DNA of 64,000 nucleotides from Bernardetia sp. Lineage in GTDB: Bacteria; Bacteroidota; Bacteroidia; Cytophagales; Bernardetiaceae. A program made the position numbers and the translations under genes. The notes beneath the pieces were generated by a model. It made no database searches, was not told where the DNA came from, and saw only the letters and a list, made by a program, of their open reading frames with translations. This document shows, in pieces, positions 17,072-25,858 of this stretch. The number at the start of each line of letters is the position of its first letter. Position 1 is the stretch's first letter. The stretch covers positions 100,632 through 164,631 of the forward strand of contig JAHDBD010000009.1 in assembly GCA_020630575.1 (NCBI GenBank), in the 5' to 3' direction.

Positions 17072-19735
17072 TTATCCAAAAAGAGAATCATTTTTTTCAT
17101 CTTTTCCACTTTCAGCATTTCCCTTTTTCACATCTCCTTTTATAGTGGGGTCAAATAAAGACTCTGTTGCTGAAGGTTCTGGAAGCACAAAATTTGCTTT
17201 ATAAATGGCTGGTTCTTCTAATTTACGTCCCAAAGCTCTCCAACCTTTTATGTCTTCTAAAGTATGAAGTAGATAAGAGATTTTGAATTTTTTACGGTTT
17301 TGTTGGTAGAATATTTCGACCTTTAGATTACTCTGAGAATTCTTATTTTCTTCATTTTCAAAATGAACAGCCAAAACTTCTGATTTCTGATGCTCTGGAA
17401 CAAACCCAAATTCTTTTCCAACTGTTGTAGTTTCGATTCTGAAACGTTTTATAAAATGCGTTTTGGATTTTCCATCATAATAAACAGCCGAAATAACAGC
17501 CTTTGGATTGAATTTTTGAATCGCCAAAACTCGTTTTACATCATAACGATTGGTGAGTTCAAAATTAGTTTGTTCGTAACTTCCATCTTTGAAAATAACC
17601 AAAATAGTATCTTCATTATCAAACTCACCTAATTTTTCGCCTATTTCATCTTTGTTGAGTGTTCCTGTTACTTTGTCGTAATAAATCTCTAAAGCACCTA
17701 ATGTAGATTCTCCTTCTTTGGCTAATTTGATTCTACGAACAGGATATTTTGTAAGCTGATTTCCTTTTACACCACGTCCTTTTATTTCTAATTCGGCAAA
17801 ATTAAAGTCAAAGTTTTTGTTTTTTGCTTTACAAGCATTTGATAAAAGAATATTCACTACTTCAGCTTCTCCATTGGGATTAGCAGAAAAATAATGAACT
17901 TTAGATAGTTTATGGTCGCTTGCAAGATTGTATTCTCTTTCACGAGTTACCCCCAAAACTTGGAAACGTTTTACATAACTTGTTCCTGTTTTTCCATCTA
18001 AATACGACATATTATAAACCATTCTCTCATCACCTTTTCTATAAACGTCGACATGAATGATATTTTTACCTACAAAGACTTTATCAGCTACTTTTACAAC
18101 TTGCATTACTCCGTCTTCTCTGAAAATAATAACATCATCTAAATCAGAACATTCACAAACAAACTCATCTTTTTTGAGTCCAATTCCGATAAAACCTTCT
18201 TTTTTATTGACATATAATTTTGCATTATTGGCAGCTACTACACTTGCTTCGATATTATCAAAAGAAGAAACTTGAGTTTTACGTTCTCTTCCTTTTCCGT
18301 ATTTTTTCTTTAATTCTTTGTAGTAATCAATCGAATAAGGCGTGATATTTTCTAAATTGTGGCGAACTTCTTTAAGCTCTGTTTCCATTTTCAAACGCAA
18401 GTCATCAGCCTTTGAAGTGTCATATTTAGAAATTCTTTTAATTTTAATTTCTGTTAGTTTTATAACATCATCATCAGTAATTTCTCTATATAGTTGCTCT
18501 TTGTATGGTTCTAATCCTTCATGAATAGTTTGAATAACAATTTCCCACGTTTCGGCATCTTCGATTCGGTTATAGATTTTTTCATCAATAAAAAGACGTT
18601 CCAAAGAAGAGAAAAATATTTTTTCTAAAAGTTCGGCTTCTCTAATCTGTAATTCTCTTTTAAGAAGTTCTCTTGTAAAATCTGCACACGTTTTGAGCAT
18701 TTCATTGACATCAATAAAATGAGGTTTGTCTGCAATAATTACACACGCATTTGGCGAAATAGAAACTTCACAATCTGTAAAAGCATAAAGCGCACTCATC
18801 GTAACATCTGGCGAAACCCCAGGGGCAAGTTTTACCAAAATTTCTATTTCGGCTGCCGTATTATCAATTACTTGTTTGATTTTGACCTTTCCTTTATTAT
18901 TTGCTTTCAAGATAGAATCAATCAAACTTGTTGTTGTCGTACCAAAAGGAATATCACGAATAACTAAGGTTGTTTTATCAAATTGTTCCATTCTAGCACG
19001 TACACGAACTTTTCCACCACGCTTTCCTCCGTTGTAATGCTCTATATCAATAAATCCTCCTGTTGGGAAATCGGGATAAAGATTTATTTTTTTATCTCTC
19101 AACGCATCAATAGAAGCATCTATGAGTTCGTTGAAATTATGAGGAAGAATTTTGGTAGAAAGACCAACTGCAATACCTTCAACACCCTGAGCCAAAAGCA
19201 ACGGAAATTTTACAGGCAAAGCCATTGGTTCACGTTTTCTTCCGTCGTAAGTAAGCTGCCAATCCGTCGTTTGAGGATTAAACAAAACATCGGTCGCAAA
19301 CTTAGACAAACGAGCCTCAATATAACGAGAAGCTGCTGCACCGTCACCAGTACGAACATCTCCCCAGTTTCCTTGAGCATCGACGAGCAAATCTTTTTGT
19401 CCCATGTTCACAAGTGCATCGCCAATGGATGTATCTCCATGTGGGTGATACTGCATCGTCTGACCAATAATATTTGCCACTTTGTGATAACGTCCATCAT
19501 GCATTTCGTTCATGGCGTGCATAAGTCGTCGCTGCACAGGTTTTAGTCCGTCTTCTATGCGAGGAACAGCACGTTCCAAGATTACATACGAAGCATAATC
19601 TAAAAACCAGTTTTGATACAGTCCTGAAACAGGAAGAACATCAGAAATGCTATTTCCATTCAGCGCATTAAAATCTTCTGTGTGTTCTTGTAATGATTCA
19701 TCGTCTGCGTGTCCGTTTGTATTGTCTGCGCTCAT
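17072..19735 (-). CDS. parC: DNA topoisomerase IV subunit A
   Basis: DNA-breaking subunit of a type IIA topoisomerase. The N-terminal breakage-reunion domain carries YASYVILERAVPRIEDGLKP (about 47-66), QYHPHGDTSIGDALVNM (95-111) and the catalytic pair Arg137-Tyr138 in GAAASRYIEARLS. A coiled tower region follows at about 350-470, and the C-terminal beta-pinwheel (about 500-840) has imperfect repeats without a clear gyrase GyrA-box, which favours ParC over GyrA. An acidic/Lys-rich tail ends the 887 residues. It is the long form typical of Bacteroidota ParC. parE is not adjacent. Many antisense ORFs over this gene are shadows. Confidence 0.9.
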   Translation of the reverse strand: MSADNTNGHADDESLQEHTEDFNALNGNSISDVLPVSGLYQNWFLDYASYVILERAVPRIEDGLKPVQRRLMHAMNEMHDGRYHKVANIIGQTMQYHPHGDTSIGDALVNMGQKDLLVDAQGNWGDVRTGDGAAASRYIEARLSKFATDVLFNPQTTDWQLTYDGRKREPMALPVKFPLLLAQGVEGIAVGLSTKILPHNFNELIDASIDALRDKKINLYPDFPTGGFIDIEHYNGGKRGGKVRVRARMEQFDKTTLVIRDIPFGTTTTSLIDSILKANNKGKVKIKQVIDNTAAEIEILVKLAPGVSPDVTMSALYAFTDCEVSISPNACVIIADKPHFIDVNEMLKTCADFTRELLKRELQIREAELLEKIFFSSLERLFIDEKIYNRIEDAETWEIVIQTIHEGLEPYKEQLYREITDDDVIKLTEIKIKRISKYDTSKADDLRLKMETELKEVRHNLENITPYSIDYYKELKKKYGKGRERKTQVSSFDNIEASVVAANNAKLYVNKKEGFIGIGLKKDEFVCECSDLDDVIIFREDGVMQVVKVADKVFVGKNIIHVDVYRKGDERMVYNMSYLDGKTGTSYVKRFQVLGVTREREYNLASDHKLSKVHYFSANPNGEAEVVNILLSNACKAKNKNFDFNFAELEIKGRGVKGNQLTKYPVRRIKLAKEGESTLGALEIYYDKVTGTLNKDEIGEKLGEFDNEDTILVIFKDGSYEQTNFELTNRYDVKRVLAIQKFNPKAVISAVYYDGKSKTHFIKRFRIETTTVGKEFGFVPEHQKSEVLAVHFENEENKNSQSNLKVEIFYQQNRKKFKISYLLHTLEDIKGWRALGRKLEEPAIYKANFVLPEPSATESLFDPTIKGDVKKGNAESGKDEKNDSLFG

Positions 19736-19771
19736 ATATTTTTATTGTCTTTGTTTTAATAATATTGTGTT

Positions 19772-19788
19772 ATTGGTGAGACACCAAC
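19772..19788. repeat. Palindromic dispersed repeat, family B, copy 1
   Basis: TTGGTG-AGA-CACCAA with flanks TTATTG... and CAACTGCA. The same core and part of the flanks occur inside thrA at 53730-53747 and, in decayed form, just upstream of thrA. It lies about 40 bases upstream of parC. Confidence 0.55.
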
Positions 19789-19800
19789 AACTGCAAGTTC

Positions 19801-19814
19801 AAGTGTCGACACTT
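19801..19814. repeat. Perfect 14-bp palindrome upstream of parC
   Basis: AAGTGTCGACACTT reads the same on both strands. It could be an operator or part of the adjacent family B element. It is unusually G+C-rich for this spacer. Confidence 0.4.
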
Positions 19815-20101
19815 AAACTAGAAAGCCATTTTTTTGCTAAAAATATTAGTCAAAAGTTATCCAAGTCGTTTAAGATTGATTCAGTCTTACAAAAATACAT
19901 ATTATTTCAATAAATGCTAAATTATTTAGCAAAAAATATTTTCGTAAGAAAAATTTGAGAATGCAAAATTACGAAAAAATGATTTAAGAGTTTCAAATTT
20001 TAAAAAGTCAGTTTCTAACACAATCATTCTGATTACATTGATTTTGTATATTTTTGATTTTCAAATAATCTTACTTCTTAGTACCAAATTTATTAAAACT
20101 G

Positions 20102-20589
20102 ATGAAAAACTTGTTTTTGTTCTCTTTCTCAATTTTGATTCTATTTCTTCTAGCTACAAACACAGCTTATTCTCTAGCCTTTCGTACTACTTGGAAAACT
20201 ACTGATACACAAATTATCATTCCAACAAATGATAGTTTGGAATATAATTATAATATTACTTGGAAAAATCTAACTCATGAAGGTATTGGAGATGGCTCTG
20301 CCAAAGAAGTAAAGGGAAATTATACTATCCAAAACTTAGAAGATAGTAGCGTTTATGAAATTGCTATCAAAGGACAGTTTCCTCATTTTTACATGAATAA
20401 CGATTCCACATTGAAAGTTCAAAACTCCAAACAATAGAAGAATGGGGAGAAATAAAATGGCAATCTATGGAATATGCGTTTAGTGGTTGTGAAAATCTGA
20501 GTTATGAGGCTACTGACATTCCTAACTTACAAGATGTAACAGATATGTATCCCTGTTGGCGCTCGCAAAACAACAAATTCTCTCGCTAG
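20102..20589 (+). pseudogene. Truncated and frameshifted DUF285/BspA-like gene
   Basis: The first frame gives 111 residues: a signal peptide (MKNLFLFSFSILILFLLATN...) and then FRTTWKTTDTQIIIPTND, which matches the preamble of the large gene at the right edge (FRTTWITSNTQIIIPTNG); GQFPHFYMNND against GDFPHFYMNNN also matches. It stops at 20437, but a shift into another frame near 20420 restores the homology as TIEEWGEIKWQSMEYAF and CENLSYEATDIPNLQ, up to a stop at 20589. The 75-bp repeat units that should follow are absent; instead the sequence turns into unrelated DNA with short hairpins. I read it as a dead paralogue with one frameshift and loss of its repeat region. Confidence 0.8.
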
Positions 20590-20769
20590 TTTCTAAACGA
20601 GTGAGTAATATGTATTCGGCATCCTGCCGTGATTTTTGTATTTGTCTTTCAAATGTACATGAATTAAAAATACACGAAAATTTAAAAACGAGTGTTCTAC
20701 TAAAAAGCTATTATGGCATTTTTGTTTTTTGTGATTAACACAAAAAAATACTAAAAACATAAAACCCCA

Positions 20770-20810
20770 TAAAATAAGAAAAGGCAACCACAACTGTGGT
20801 TACCTTTAAT
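20770..20810 (-). terminator. Terminator downstream of typA
   Basis: On the minus strand GGTAACCACAG-TTGTGGTTGCC folds into a stem of about 10 bp with one mismatch (20783-20804), followed by TTTTCTTATTTT. It is about 230 bases past the typA stop codon, leaving a long 3' region. Confidence 0.55.
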
Positions 20811-20841
20811 TTACTCTATATCCCCTTTACAGATATAAAAC

Positions 20842-20892
20842 TTAATCTTCCTTCTTACGGAAGAAGGAAGCCATTTGTTGCAATAATTTCAT
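20842..20892 (-). CDS. Possible 16-residue small ORF downstream of typA
   Basis: On the typA strand, 139 bases after its stop codon, an ATG opens a 16-codon frame MKLLQQMASFFRKKED that is basic and amphipathic in look. Its 3' half forms a perfect 10-bp hairpin (CTTCCTTCTT / AAGAAGGAAG), and the terminator lies 38 bases further on, so the frame would be inside the typA transcript. There is no ribosome-binding evidence beyond an A-rich leader. It may be only the hairpin read as codons. Confidence 0.25.
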   Translation of the reverse strand: MKLLQQMASFFRKKED

Positions 20893-21031
20893 TCTTTTTA
20901 TATTTTTTTATTAAAAATAGAAATATAAAGAATAAGATTTTATTGAAAACAAGTAGCTATCCTATTTAAAATCGTTTATTTCTATCACTATTTAATGATA
21001 AAACATAACTCGTTTTAGACTTTTAATACTT

Positions 21032-22852
21032 TTAGCTTATAACATTAGTAAAAGCTTTTGAATTACGTTTTCTCTCTCCTTCGTTCAAATAAATTTTACG
21101 AATACGAAGAGATTCAGGAGTAAGTTCTACATACTCATCAGCTTGAATATATTCTAATGCTTCTTCTAAAGAGAATTTTACAGGAGGAGCAATTTTGTTT
21201 TTGCTATCTGTACCCGAAGAACGCATGTTTGTTAATTGTTTCGTTTTTGTGATATTCACAACAAGGTCAGTACCACGAGTATGCTCACCAACAACTTGAC
21301 CTTCATAAATTGCTTCATTCTGATCAACAAAGAAAATACCTTTATCTTGTAATTTGTTTATACTATAAGGAATAGCATTTCCAAGTTCCATAGAAATAAG
21401 TGAACCACTCTGACGACCTTTGATTTCTCCTTTGAAAGGCTCAAATGCTTTGAAACGGTGATACATAATTGCCTCTCCTGCTGTTGCTGTAAGAAGTTGG
21501 TTACGAAGACCAATAATTCCACGAGAAGGCATCTCAAATTTCAAGATAGTACGGTCATCTTTTGGATTCATTTCCAAAAGGTCACCTTTACGTTGAGTAA
21601 CTAATTCAATTGCTTTTCCAGACAAATGATCAGGAATATCAATTGTTAATTCTTCAATCGGTTCACATTTTTTACCATCAATTTGTTTGATGATTACTTG
21701 AGGCTGACCTACTTGAAGCTCATATCCTTCACGACGCATCGTTTCGATAAGAACTGACAAGTGAAGAACACCACGACCAAATACATTGAATGAATCTGCT
21801 GATTGTGTTGGCTCAACACGAAGAGCTAGATTTTTTTCTAATTCTTTTTCTAAACGCTCTCTAATGTGGCGAGAAGTTACAAATTTACCTTCTTTGCCAT
21901 AGAAAGGAGAGTTGTTGATAGTAAATACCATTGACATTGTAGGCTCGTCAATAGAAATTGGAGGCAGTGCTTCTGGTTCATCTCTATCTGCTACTGTATC
22001 ACCAATTTCAAAATTGTCTAATCCTACAATCGCACAAATATCTCCAGCTTGGATTTCTTCTACTTTAAGTTTTCCTAAGCCTTCAAAAACGTATAATTCT
22101 TTTATTTTATTTTTTACAATAGTTCCATCACGTTTCATAAGAGAAACTGTCTGACCAGTAACGAGTTTGCCACGAATCAAACGACCAACTGCAATACGAC
22201 CGATATAGGTAGAGTAATCTAAAGAAGTGATTTGAAGCTGAGTAGTTCCTTCTTCGATTTCTGGAGCAGGAATAGTTTCCATGATAGCGTCCAAAAGTGG
22301 AACAATACTATCTGTTGGTTGTTCCCAATCTGTACTCATCCAGTTATTTTTGGCAGAACCAAAGATAGTAGGGAAGTCTAATTGGTCTTCTGATGCGCCT
22401 AAAGAGAACATCAAGTCAAATACTTGATCCTGAACTTCGTTTGGCTTACAGTTTAATTTATCTACTTTATTAACAACTACAATAGGTTTCAAACCTAAGT
22501 TGATTGCTTTTTGAAGTACAAAACGAGTTTGAGGCATAGCACCTTCAAACGCATCTACTAACAAAAGTACACCATCAGCCATGTTTAGAACACGCTCTAC
22601 TTCACCACCAAAATCGGCGTGACCTGGTGTATCGATGATATTAATTTTTGTCCCTTTGTAGTCAATAGAAACGTTTTTTGCTAAAATTGTAATTCCACGT
22701 TCACGCTCAATGTCGTTGTTATCCATGATAAGTTCACCTGGACGTTCATGTTCTTTAAACAAATTTCCAGTAACGAGCATTTTATCAACAAGAGTAGTCT
22801 TGCCGTGGTCAACGTGAGCAATAATAGCGATATTTCTAATAGACTGAATCAT
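21032..22852 (-). CDS. typA: Translational GTPase TypA/BipA
   Basis: Ribosome-associated GTPase of the EF-G/LepA superfamily, involved in ribosome assembly and stress growth. The G domain starts at once: AHVDHGKTTLVDKML (G1, about residues 12-26), RERGITILAKN (switch I), DTPGHADFGGEV (G3) and NKVDKL (G4). Domain II, the EF-G-like domain V region and the BipA-specific C-terminal domain (from about 480, GQVVGEHTRGTDLVVN, then TNMRSSGTDSK) follow. The 606 residues are standard. A promoter lies at 23013-23042, giving a leader of about 150 bases. No partner gene is adjacent upstream. Confidence 0.97.
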   Translation of the reverse strand: MIQSIRNIAIIAHVDHGKTTLVDKMLVTGNLFKEHERPGELIMDNNDIERERGITILAKNVSIDYKGTKINIIDTPGHADFGGEVERVLNMADGVLLLVDAFEGAMPQTRFVLQKAINLGLKPIVVVNKVDKLNCKPNEVQDQVFDLMFSLGASEDQLDFPTIFGSAKNNWMSTDWEQPTDSIVPLLDAIMETIPAPEIEEGTTQLQITSLDYSTYIGRIAVGRLIRGKLVTGQTVSLMKRDGTIVKNKIKELYVFEGLGKLKVEEIQAGDICAIVGLDNFEIGDTVADRDEPEALPPISIDEPTMSMVFTINNSPFYGKEGKFVTSRHIRERLEKELEKNLALRVEPTQSADSFNVFGRGVLHLSVLIETMRREGYELQVGQPQVIIKQIDGKKCEPIEELTIDIPDHLSGKAIELVTQRKGDLLEMNPKDDRTILKFEMPSRGIIGLRNQLLTATAGEAIMYHRFKAFEPFKGEIKGRQSGSLISMELGNAIPYSINKLQDKGIFFVDQNEAIYEGQVVGEHTRGTDLVVNITKTKQLTNMRSSGTDSKNKIAPPVKFSLEEALEYIQADEYVELTPESLRIRKIYLNEGERKRNSKAFTNVIS

Positions 22853-23298
22853 AATGTAGTAAAACTAATGTAAAAGGCTTGAGAGTATTTTTATAATTAT
22901 TTAACAAATTCTAAATCAATATCTTGGATAAAACTAAAAATGATTAATTCGCTGTTTTTATTTATTCTATTGATTCATAGTGAGTTATGAATTGTTTTTT
23001 TTCTTAGTGGTGCAAAATTACATAATTTATTTCAGAAAACAACAACTTGTCAGATTAATAATTCATTACTAATCTGCCTTTTAAATATTTTTAAACAAAA
23101 TTAAAGATTTGGTTTTATTGTTTTTTACTTCTTAGATATCTATTTTATTTTATTATACTTTTAATTTAATTGGTATTTCTATGATTTGATAGAATTTTAT
23201 TAGGTTAGAAAATAATTTCATTTTTTTATCAAAAAATGACTTTTCTACTATTTATTTATTTTCTACAACTGTTTTGCATTTTTAAAGGGGTAGTTTTC
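22853..23298. other. Intergenic region upstream of typA
   Basis: Contains the typA promoter. The stretch 23046-23298 is nearly pure A/T with no ORF, hairpin with a T tract or repeat that I could recognise. Confidence 0.4.
23013..23042 (-). promoter_or_regulatory. Promoter of typA
   Basis: On the minus strand TTG (23042-23040), 19-base spacer, TAATTTTG (23020-23013), an exact match to the phylum consensus. It would start transcription near 23006. Confidence 0.6.
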
Positions 23299-23469
23299 TC
23301 AATATTCAATACCAAACTCTTCAATCATTTTCAGGTAGGCATTTTTCATAAATTCTATATTCTCTTTTGAATCCCAAGAATCTACCTGAAAAAGTGAATC
23401 TTCATTTTGCCCAAAAAGAAAAGGTATTTTGAGCAAAAACAGAAGAGTCAAAATAATATATTTTATCAT
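23299..23469 (-). CDS. Small exported protein, 56 residues
   Basis: An ATG frame of 56 codons with a convincing signal peptide: MIKYIILTLLFLLKIPFLFG followed by QNEDSLFQV, cleavage expected at about residue 20 before the Gln, as is common for exported proteins in this genome. The mature part of about 36 residues is acidic with two Trp/Phe-containing helices (SWDSKENIEFMKNAYLKMIE). It starts 52 bases after the stop codon of the trans-sulfuration gene on the same strand. No family was recognised. It could instead be the 5' remnant of a longer gene. Confidence 0.5.
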   Translation of the reverse strand: MIKYIILTLLFLLKIPFLFGQNEDSLFQVDSWDSKENIEFMKNAYLKMIEEFGIEY

Positions 23470-23521
23470 TGATATTTTAGTTGGCTTTGAATATGAACAC
23501 AGTCAAAGGCAAGCCTTTAAT

Positions 23522-24691
23522 CTACACAGATAAACTGTTTTTTTCAATAACCTCTAAAGTCTGAATAGCATTTGTAAGGTCTTCGATTAAATCATCTGCA
23601 TCTTCAATTCCGACAGAAAGACGATATAGATTCTCAGTAATACCCATTTTTTCACGCATCGGAGCAGGTACTTTTGCGTGTGAAGTCAAAACAGGCTCTG
23701 TAAGCGTACTTTCTACTCCTCCCAAACTTACAGCTTTACAAACCAATTCTAAATGACGAACAAATTTTGCTCTTCCTTCTTTATCTGTATCTAATTCAAA
23801 AGAAAGCATTGCACCAAAACCACCTTTCATTTGTTTTTTAGCTAGTTCGTGGTCTGGATGAGTGGGTAGTCCTGGATAAAATACGTTTTTCACTTGTGGC
23901 AATTTCTCTAATGCTTCAGCTATTTTTTGAGCATTTTGAGCTTGTGTTTTGACACGAATCGCTAATGTTTTGATACTTCTTTCTAAAAGTGAGGTTGCCA
24001 TAGCATCCAAATTTCCACCAAAATTAAAGGCTACATGATGAATTTTTTCAATCAGTTTTTGAGAAGTCACAACTGCACCACAAGAAAGGTCGCTATGTCC
24101 TGCTAGGTATTTTGTTGCGCTATGGATAACAATATCGATTCCTAATCGCAATGGATTTTGAAAAATTGGTGTTCCGAATGTATTATCAATAAATGAAATC
24201 AGATTATTTTCTTTTGCAAAAGAAGCCATTTCTGCAATATCAACTAGTGAAAGCAATGGATTTGAAGGTGTTTCTATAAAAATAGCCTTTGAGTTTGGCT
24301 TAATTGCCTTTTTAAAATCTTCTATTTTGCGTCCTTCTACAAAGGTAGATTCAATCCCTAGTTTTGAAAGCTGTTCACGAACAGCATAATGCGTTCCTCC
24401 ATAAATATCATTTTGTAAAATCAAATGGTCGCCAGCCTCTAAAACTCCCAAAAGTGCTGACATTGTAGCAGCCATTCCAGAAGAAAAAATAAGAGCAGCT
24501 TCTCCACGTTCTAACGCAGCAATTTTTTGAGCCACAACTTCTTGATTTATTGTATTGAAATAACGAGGATAAGGAATTGCACCTTCATCACTATAAGTAT
24601 AAGCCGTTGAGGTAAAAATGGGAGTATTTACACCACCACTTTTTTCGTCGAAATAAGTTCCACTATGGACACATTGCGTTGATTTTTTCAT
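23522..24691 (-). CDS. PLP-dependent trans-sulfuration enzyme
   Basis: Cys/Met-metabolism family enzyme: cystathionine gamma-synthase, beta-lyase, gamma-lyase or a homologue. Motifs are YPRYFNTINQEVVAQKIAAL, SSGMAATMSAL, NDIYGGTHY, ETPSNPLLSLVDI and the PLP Schiff-base lysine in IHSATKYLAGHSDLSCG; ALGGVESTLTEP-type residues occur near 340 as SLGGVESTLTEP. I start at MKKSTQCVHSGTYF (24691, 389 residues), where family homology begins; the frame is open 28 codons further, but a TAAATTTG -7 box at 24752-24759 falls within that extension. The exact reaction cannot be assigned by eye; the CVHSGTYFDEKSGGVNTPIF start is common to cystathionine gamma-synthase-like members. Confidence 0.9.
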   Translation of the reverse strand: MKKSTQCVHSGTYFDEKSGGVNTPIFTSTAYTYSDEGAIPYPRYFNTINQEVVAQKIAALERGEAALIFSSGMAATMSALLGVLEAGDHLILQNDIYGGTHYAVREQLSKLGIESTFVEGRKIEDFKKAIKPNSKAIFIETPSNPLLSLVDIAEMASFAKENNLISFIDNTFGTPIFQNPLRLGIDIVIHSATKYLAGHSDLSCGAVVTSQKLIEKIHHVAFNFGGNLDAMATSLLERSIKTLAIRVKTQAQNAQKIAEALEKLPQVKNVFYPGLPTHPDHELAKKQMKGGFGAMLSFELDTDKEGRAKFVRHLELVCKAVSLGGVESTLTEPVLTSHAKVPAPMREKMGITENLYRLSVGIEDADDLIEDLTNAIQTLEVIEKNSLSV

Positions 24692-24914
24692 AATCTTTTT
24701 AATCTGAAAGTTAGGATAAAGAAGTAGTCTTTGGATGTTATTTATTAGATTCAAATTTACGAAAATGTTTGTCAAAACGAATTTTATATTAGAAATTTGA
24801 GAGCAACAAAAATAAAGTTCTGTTCTCTTTTTCGAAATTTATTACTAAATTGAGCTACCAAATCAAACAAGGGTGCATAATAAACTTTTCCTATTCCTAT
24901 AAAATTCAAAAATA

Positions 24915-25799
24915 ATGAACGAAAGAGATAAAGAATACGAAGACTATAAAAAAGAACAAGAAAAAGAGCCAAGTGACTACCTAGAAGCCAATAAAAAGAT
25001 GTGGAATTCACTTACAGAAGCCCACCGAGATTCTAATTTTTATAATGTAGCACAGTTTAAAAAAGATAGAAATTCATTGAATGCTATCGAAATAAATGAA
25101 GTAGGTGATGTAAAAGGAAAATCACTTTTACACCTTCAATGTCATTTTGGAATGGATACACTTTCTTGGGCAAATATGGGTGCAGAGGTGACAGGAATGG
25201 ATATGTCTGATGCTTCCATAGAACTGGCTGGCGAATTGAGTCAAGAAATAGAAACTCCTGCCAACTTTGTAGTTTCTGATGTTTATTCGTTAAGAGATAA
25301 TTTACAAGGCGAATTTGATATTGTTTTTACTTCTTATGGTGCAATTGGTTGGCTTCCAGATTTGAATAAATGGGCTGAGATAGTGGCTAGTTATATCAAA
25401 GAAGGTGGTTTTTTCTATATGGTAGAATTTCACCCTGTTATTTATATGTATGAATGGGGAAATAATTTTGCGTTACAATATTCCTACTTTAATGAATCTT
25501 CGATTATAGAAGAAGTAGAACAGTCTTACACAGGCGACAGACACAAGCAAAAACAGGTTTCTTATTCGTGGAATCACTCTATCAGTGAAATTATAAATTC
25601 GCTGCTTTCACAAGGTTTACAACTAGAGTTTTTTAATGAATATGAATATAGTGTTTATAACTGTTTTCCAAATCTAAAGGAAATAGAAAAAGGAAAGTTT
25701 CGTTTCAAACCTCCTTACGATAAACTTCCTCATACATTTTCACTAAAAGTAAGAAAGCCATTTTCTAAGAAAAAAATAGCTGGAAGAATTGAAGTCTAG
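24915..25799 (+). CDS. Class I SAM-dependent methyltransferase
   Basis: A 294-residue methyltransferase of unknown substrate. A highly charged N-terminus (about residues 1-25) precedes the Rossmann core: GKSLLHLQCHFGMDTLSWA is motif I with the SAM-binding loop (HLQCHFG in place of the common DLGCGxG), VTGMDMSD the acidic loop, and DIVFTSYGAIGWLPDLNKWA motif IV. The segment FYMVEFHPVIYMYEW and the C-terminal part match the methyltransferase-11-type group often found in Bacteroidota. It is predicted cytosolic. It is a single gene with a strong terminator. The start could lie a few codons further in, but no other ATG precedes the charged stretch. Confidence 0.85.
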   Translation: MNERDKEYEDYKKEQEKEPSDYLEANKKMWNSLTEAHRDSNFYNVAQFKKDRNSLNAIEINEVGDVKGKSLLHLQCHFGMDTLSWANMGAEVTGMDMSDASIELAGELSQEIETPANFVVSDVYSLRDNLQGEFDIVFTSYGAIGWLPDLNKWAEIVASYIKEGGFFYMVEFHPVIYMYEWGNNFALQYSYFNESSIIEEVEQSYTGDRHKQKQVSYSWNHSISEIINSLLSQGLQLEFFNEYEYSVYNCFPNLKEIEKGKFRFKPPYDKLPHTFSLKVRKPFSKKKIAGRIEV

Positions 25800-25815
25800 T
25801 TATCAGTAAAACACG

Positions 25816-25851
25816 AAAATCCTTTTCATTTTGATATGAAAAGGATTTTTT
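25816..25851 (+). terminator. Terminator after the methyltransferase gene
   Basis: AAAATCCTTTTCAT / ATGAAAAGGATTTT, a 14-bp stem followed by more T, 17 bases after the stop codon. The A tract on the other side lets it also serve the convergent gene. Confidence 0.88.
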
Positions 25852-25858
25852 GATAGCA

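Larger units (their letters stand above)
19736..20101. other. Intergenic region parC / DUF285 relic
   Basis: Contains a family B palindrome (19772-19788), a perfect 14-bp palindrome AAGTGTCGACACTT (19801-19814) and two -7-like boxes on the minus strand (TATTTTTG at 19897-19890, TAATTTTG at 19971-19964). The second has a TTG 22 bases upstream, slightly too far. No gene was seen. Confidence 0.4.
20590..21031. other. Intergenic debris and typA 3' region
   Basis: Begins with mosaic DNA after the DUF285 relic, including a hairpin CGGCA-TCC-TGCCG at 20617-20629 and a near-palindrome CTCG...CGAG around 20582-20601. A 60-codon frame at 20556-20738 has no family resemblance. Then come the typA-side terminator (20770-20810) and a possible 16-codon ORF (20842-20892, minus). 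Confidence 0.4.

Noticed and set aside
18983..19546. 187-codon ORF antisense to parC
   Set aside because: Cys/Ser/Thr-rich composition is typical of reverse reading of a conserved gene; parC is certain.
20556..20738. 60-codon ORF after the DUF285 relic
   Set aside because: It starts inside the relic, has no homology that I can see and crosses short hairpins.
24784..25011. 75-codon hydrophobic ORF on the minus strand
   Set aside because: It overlaps the start of the methyltransferase gene on the other strand and has no family features; it is a shadow of its Lys/Glu codons.
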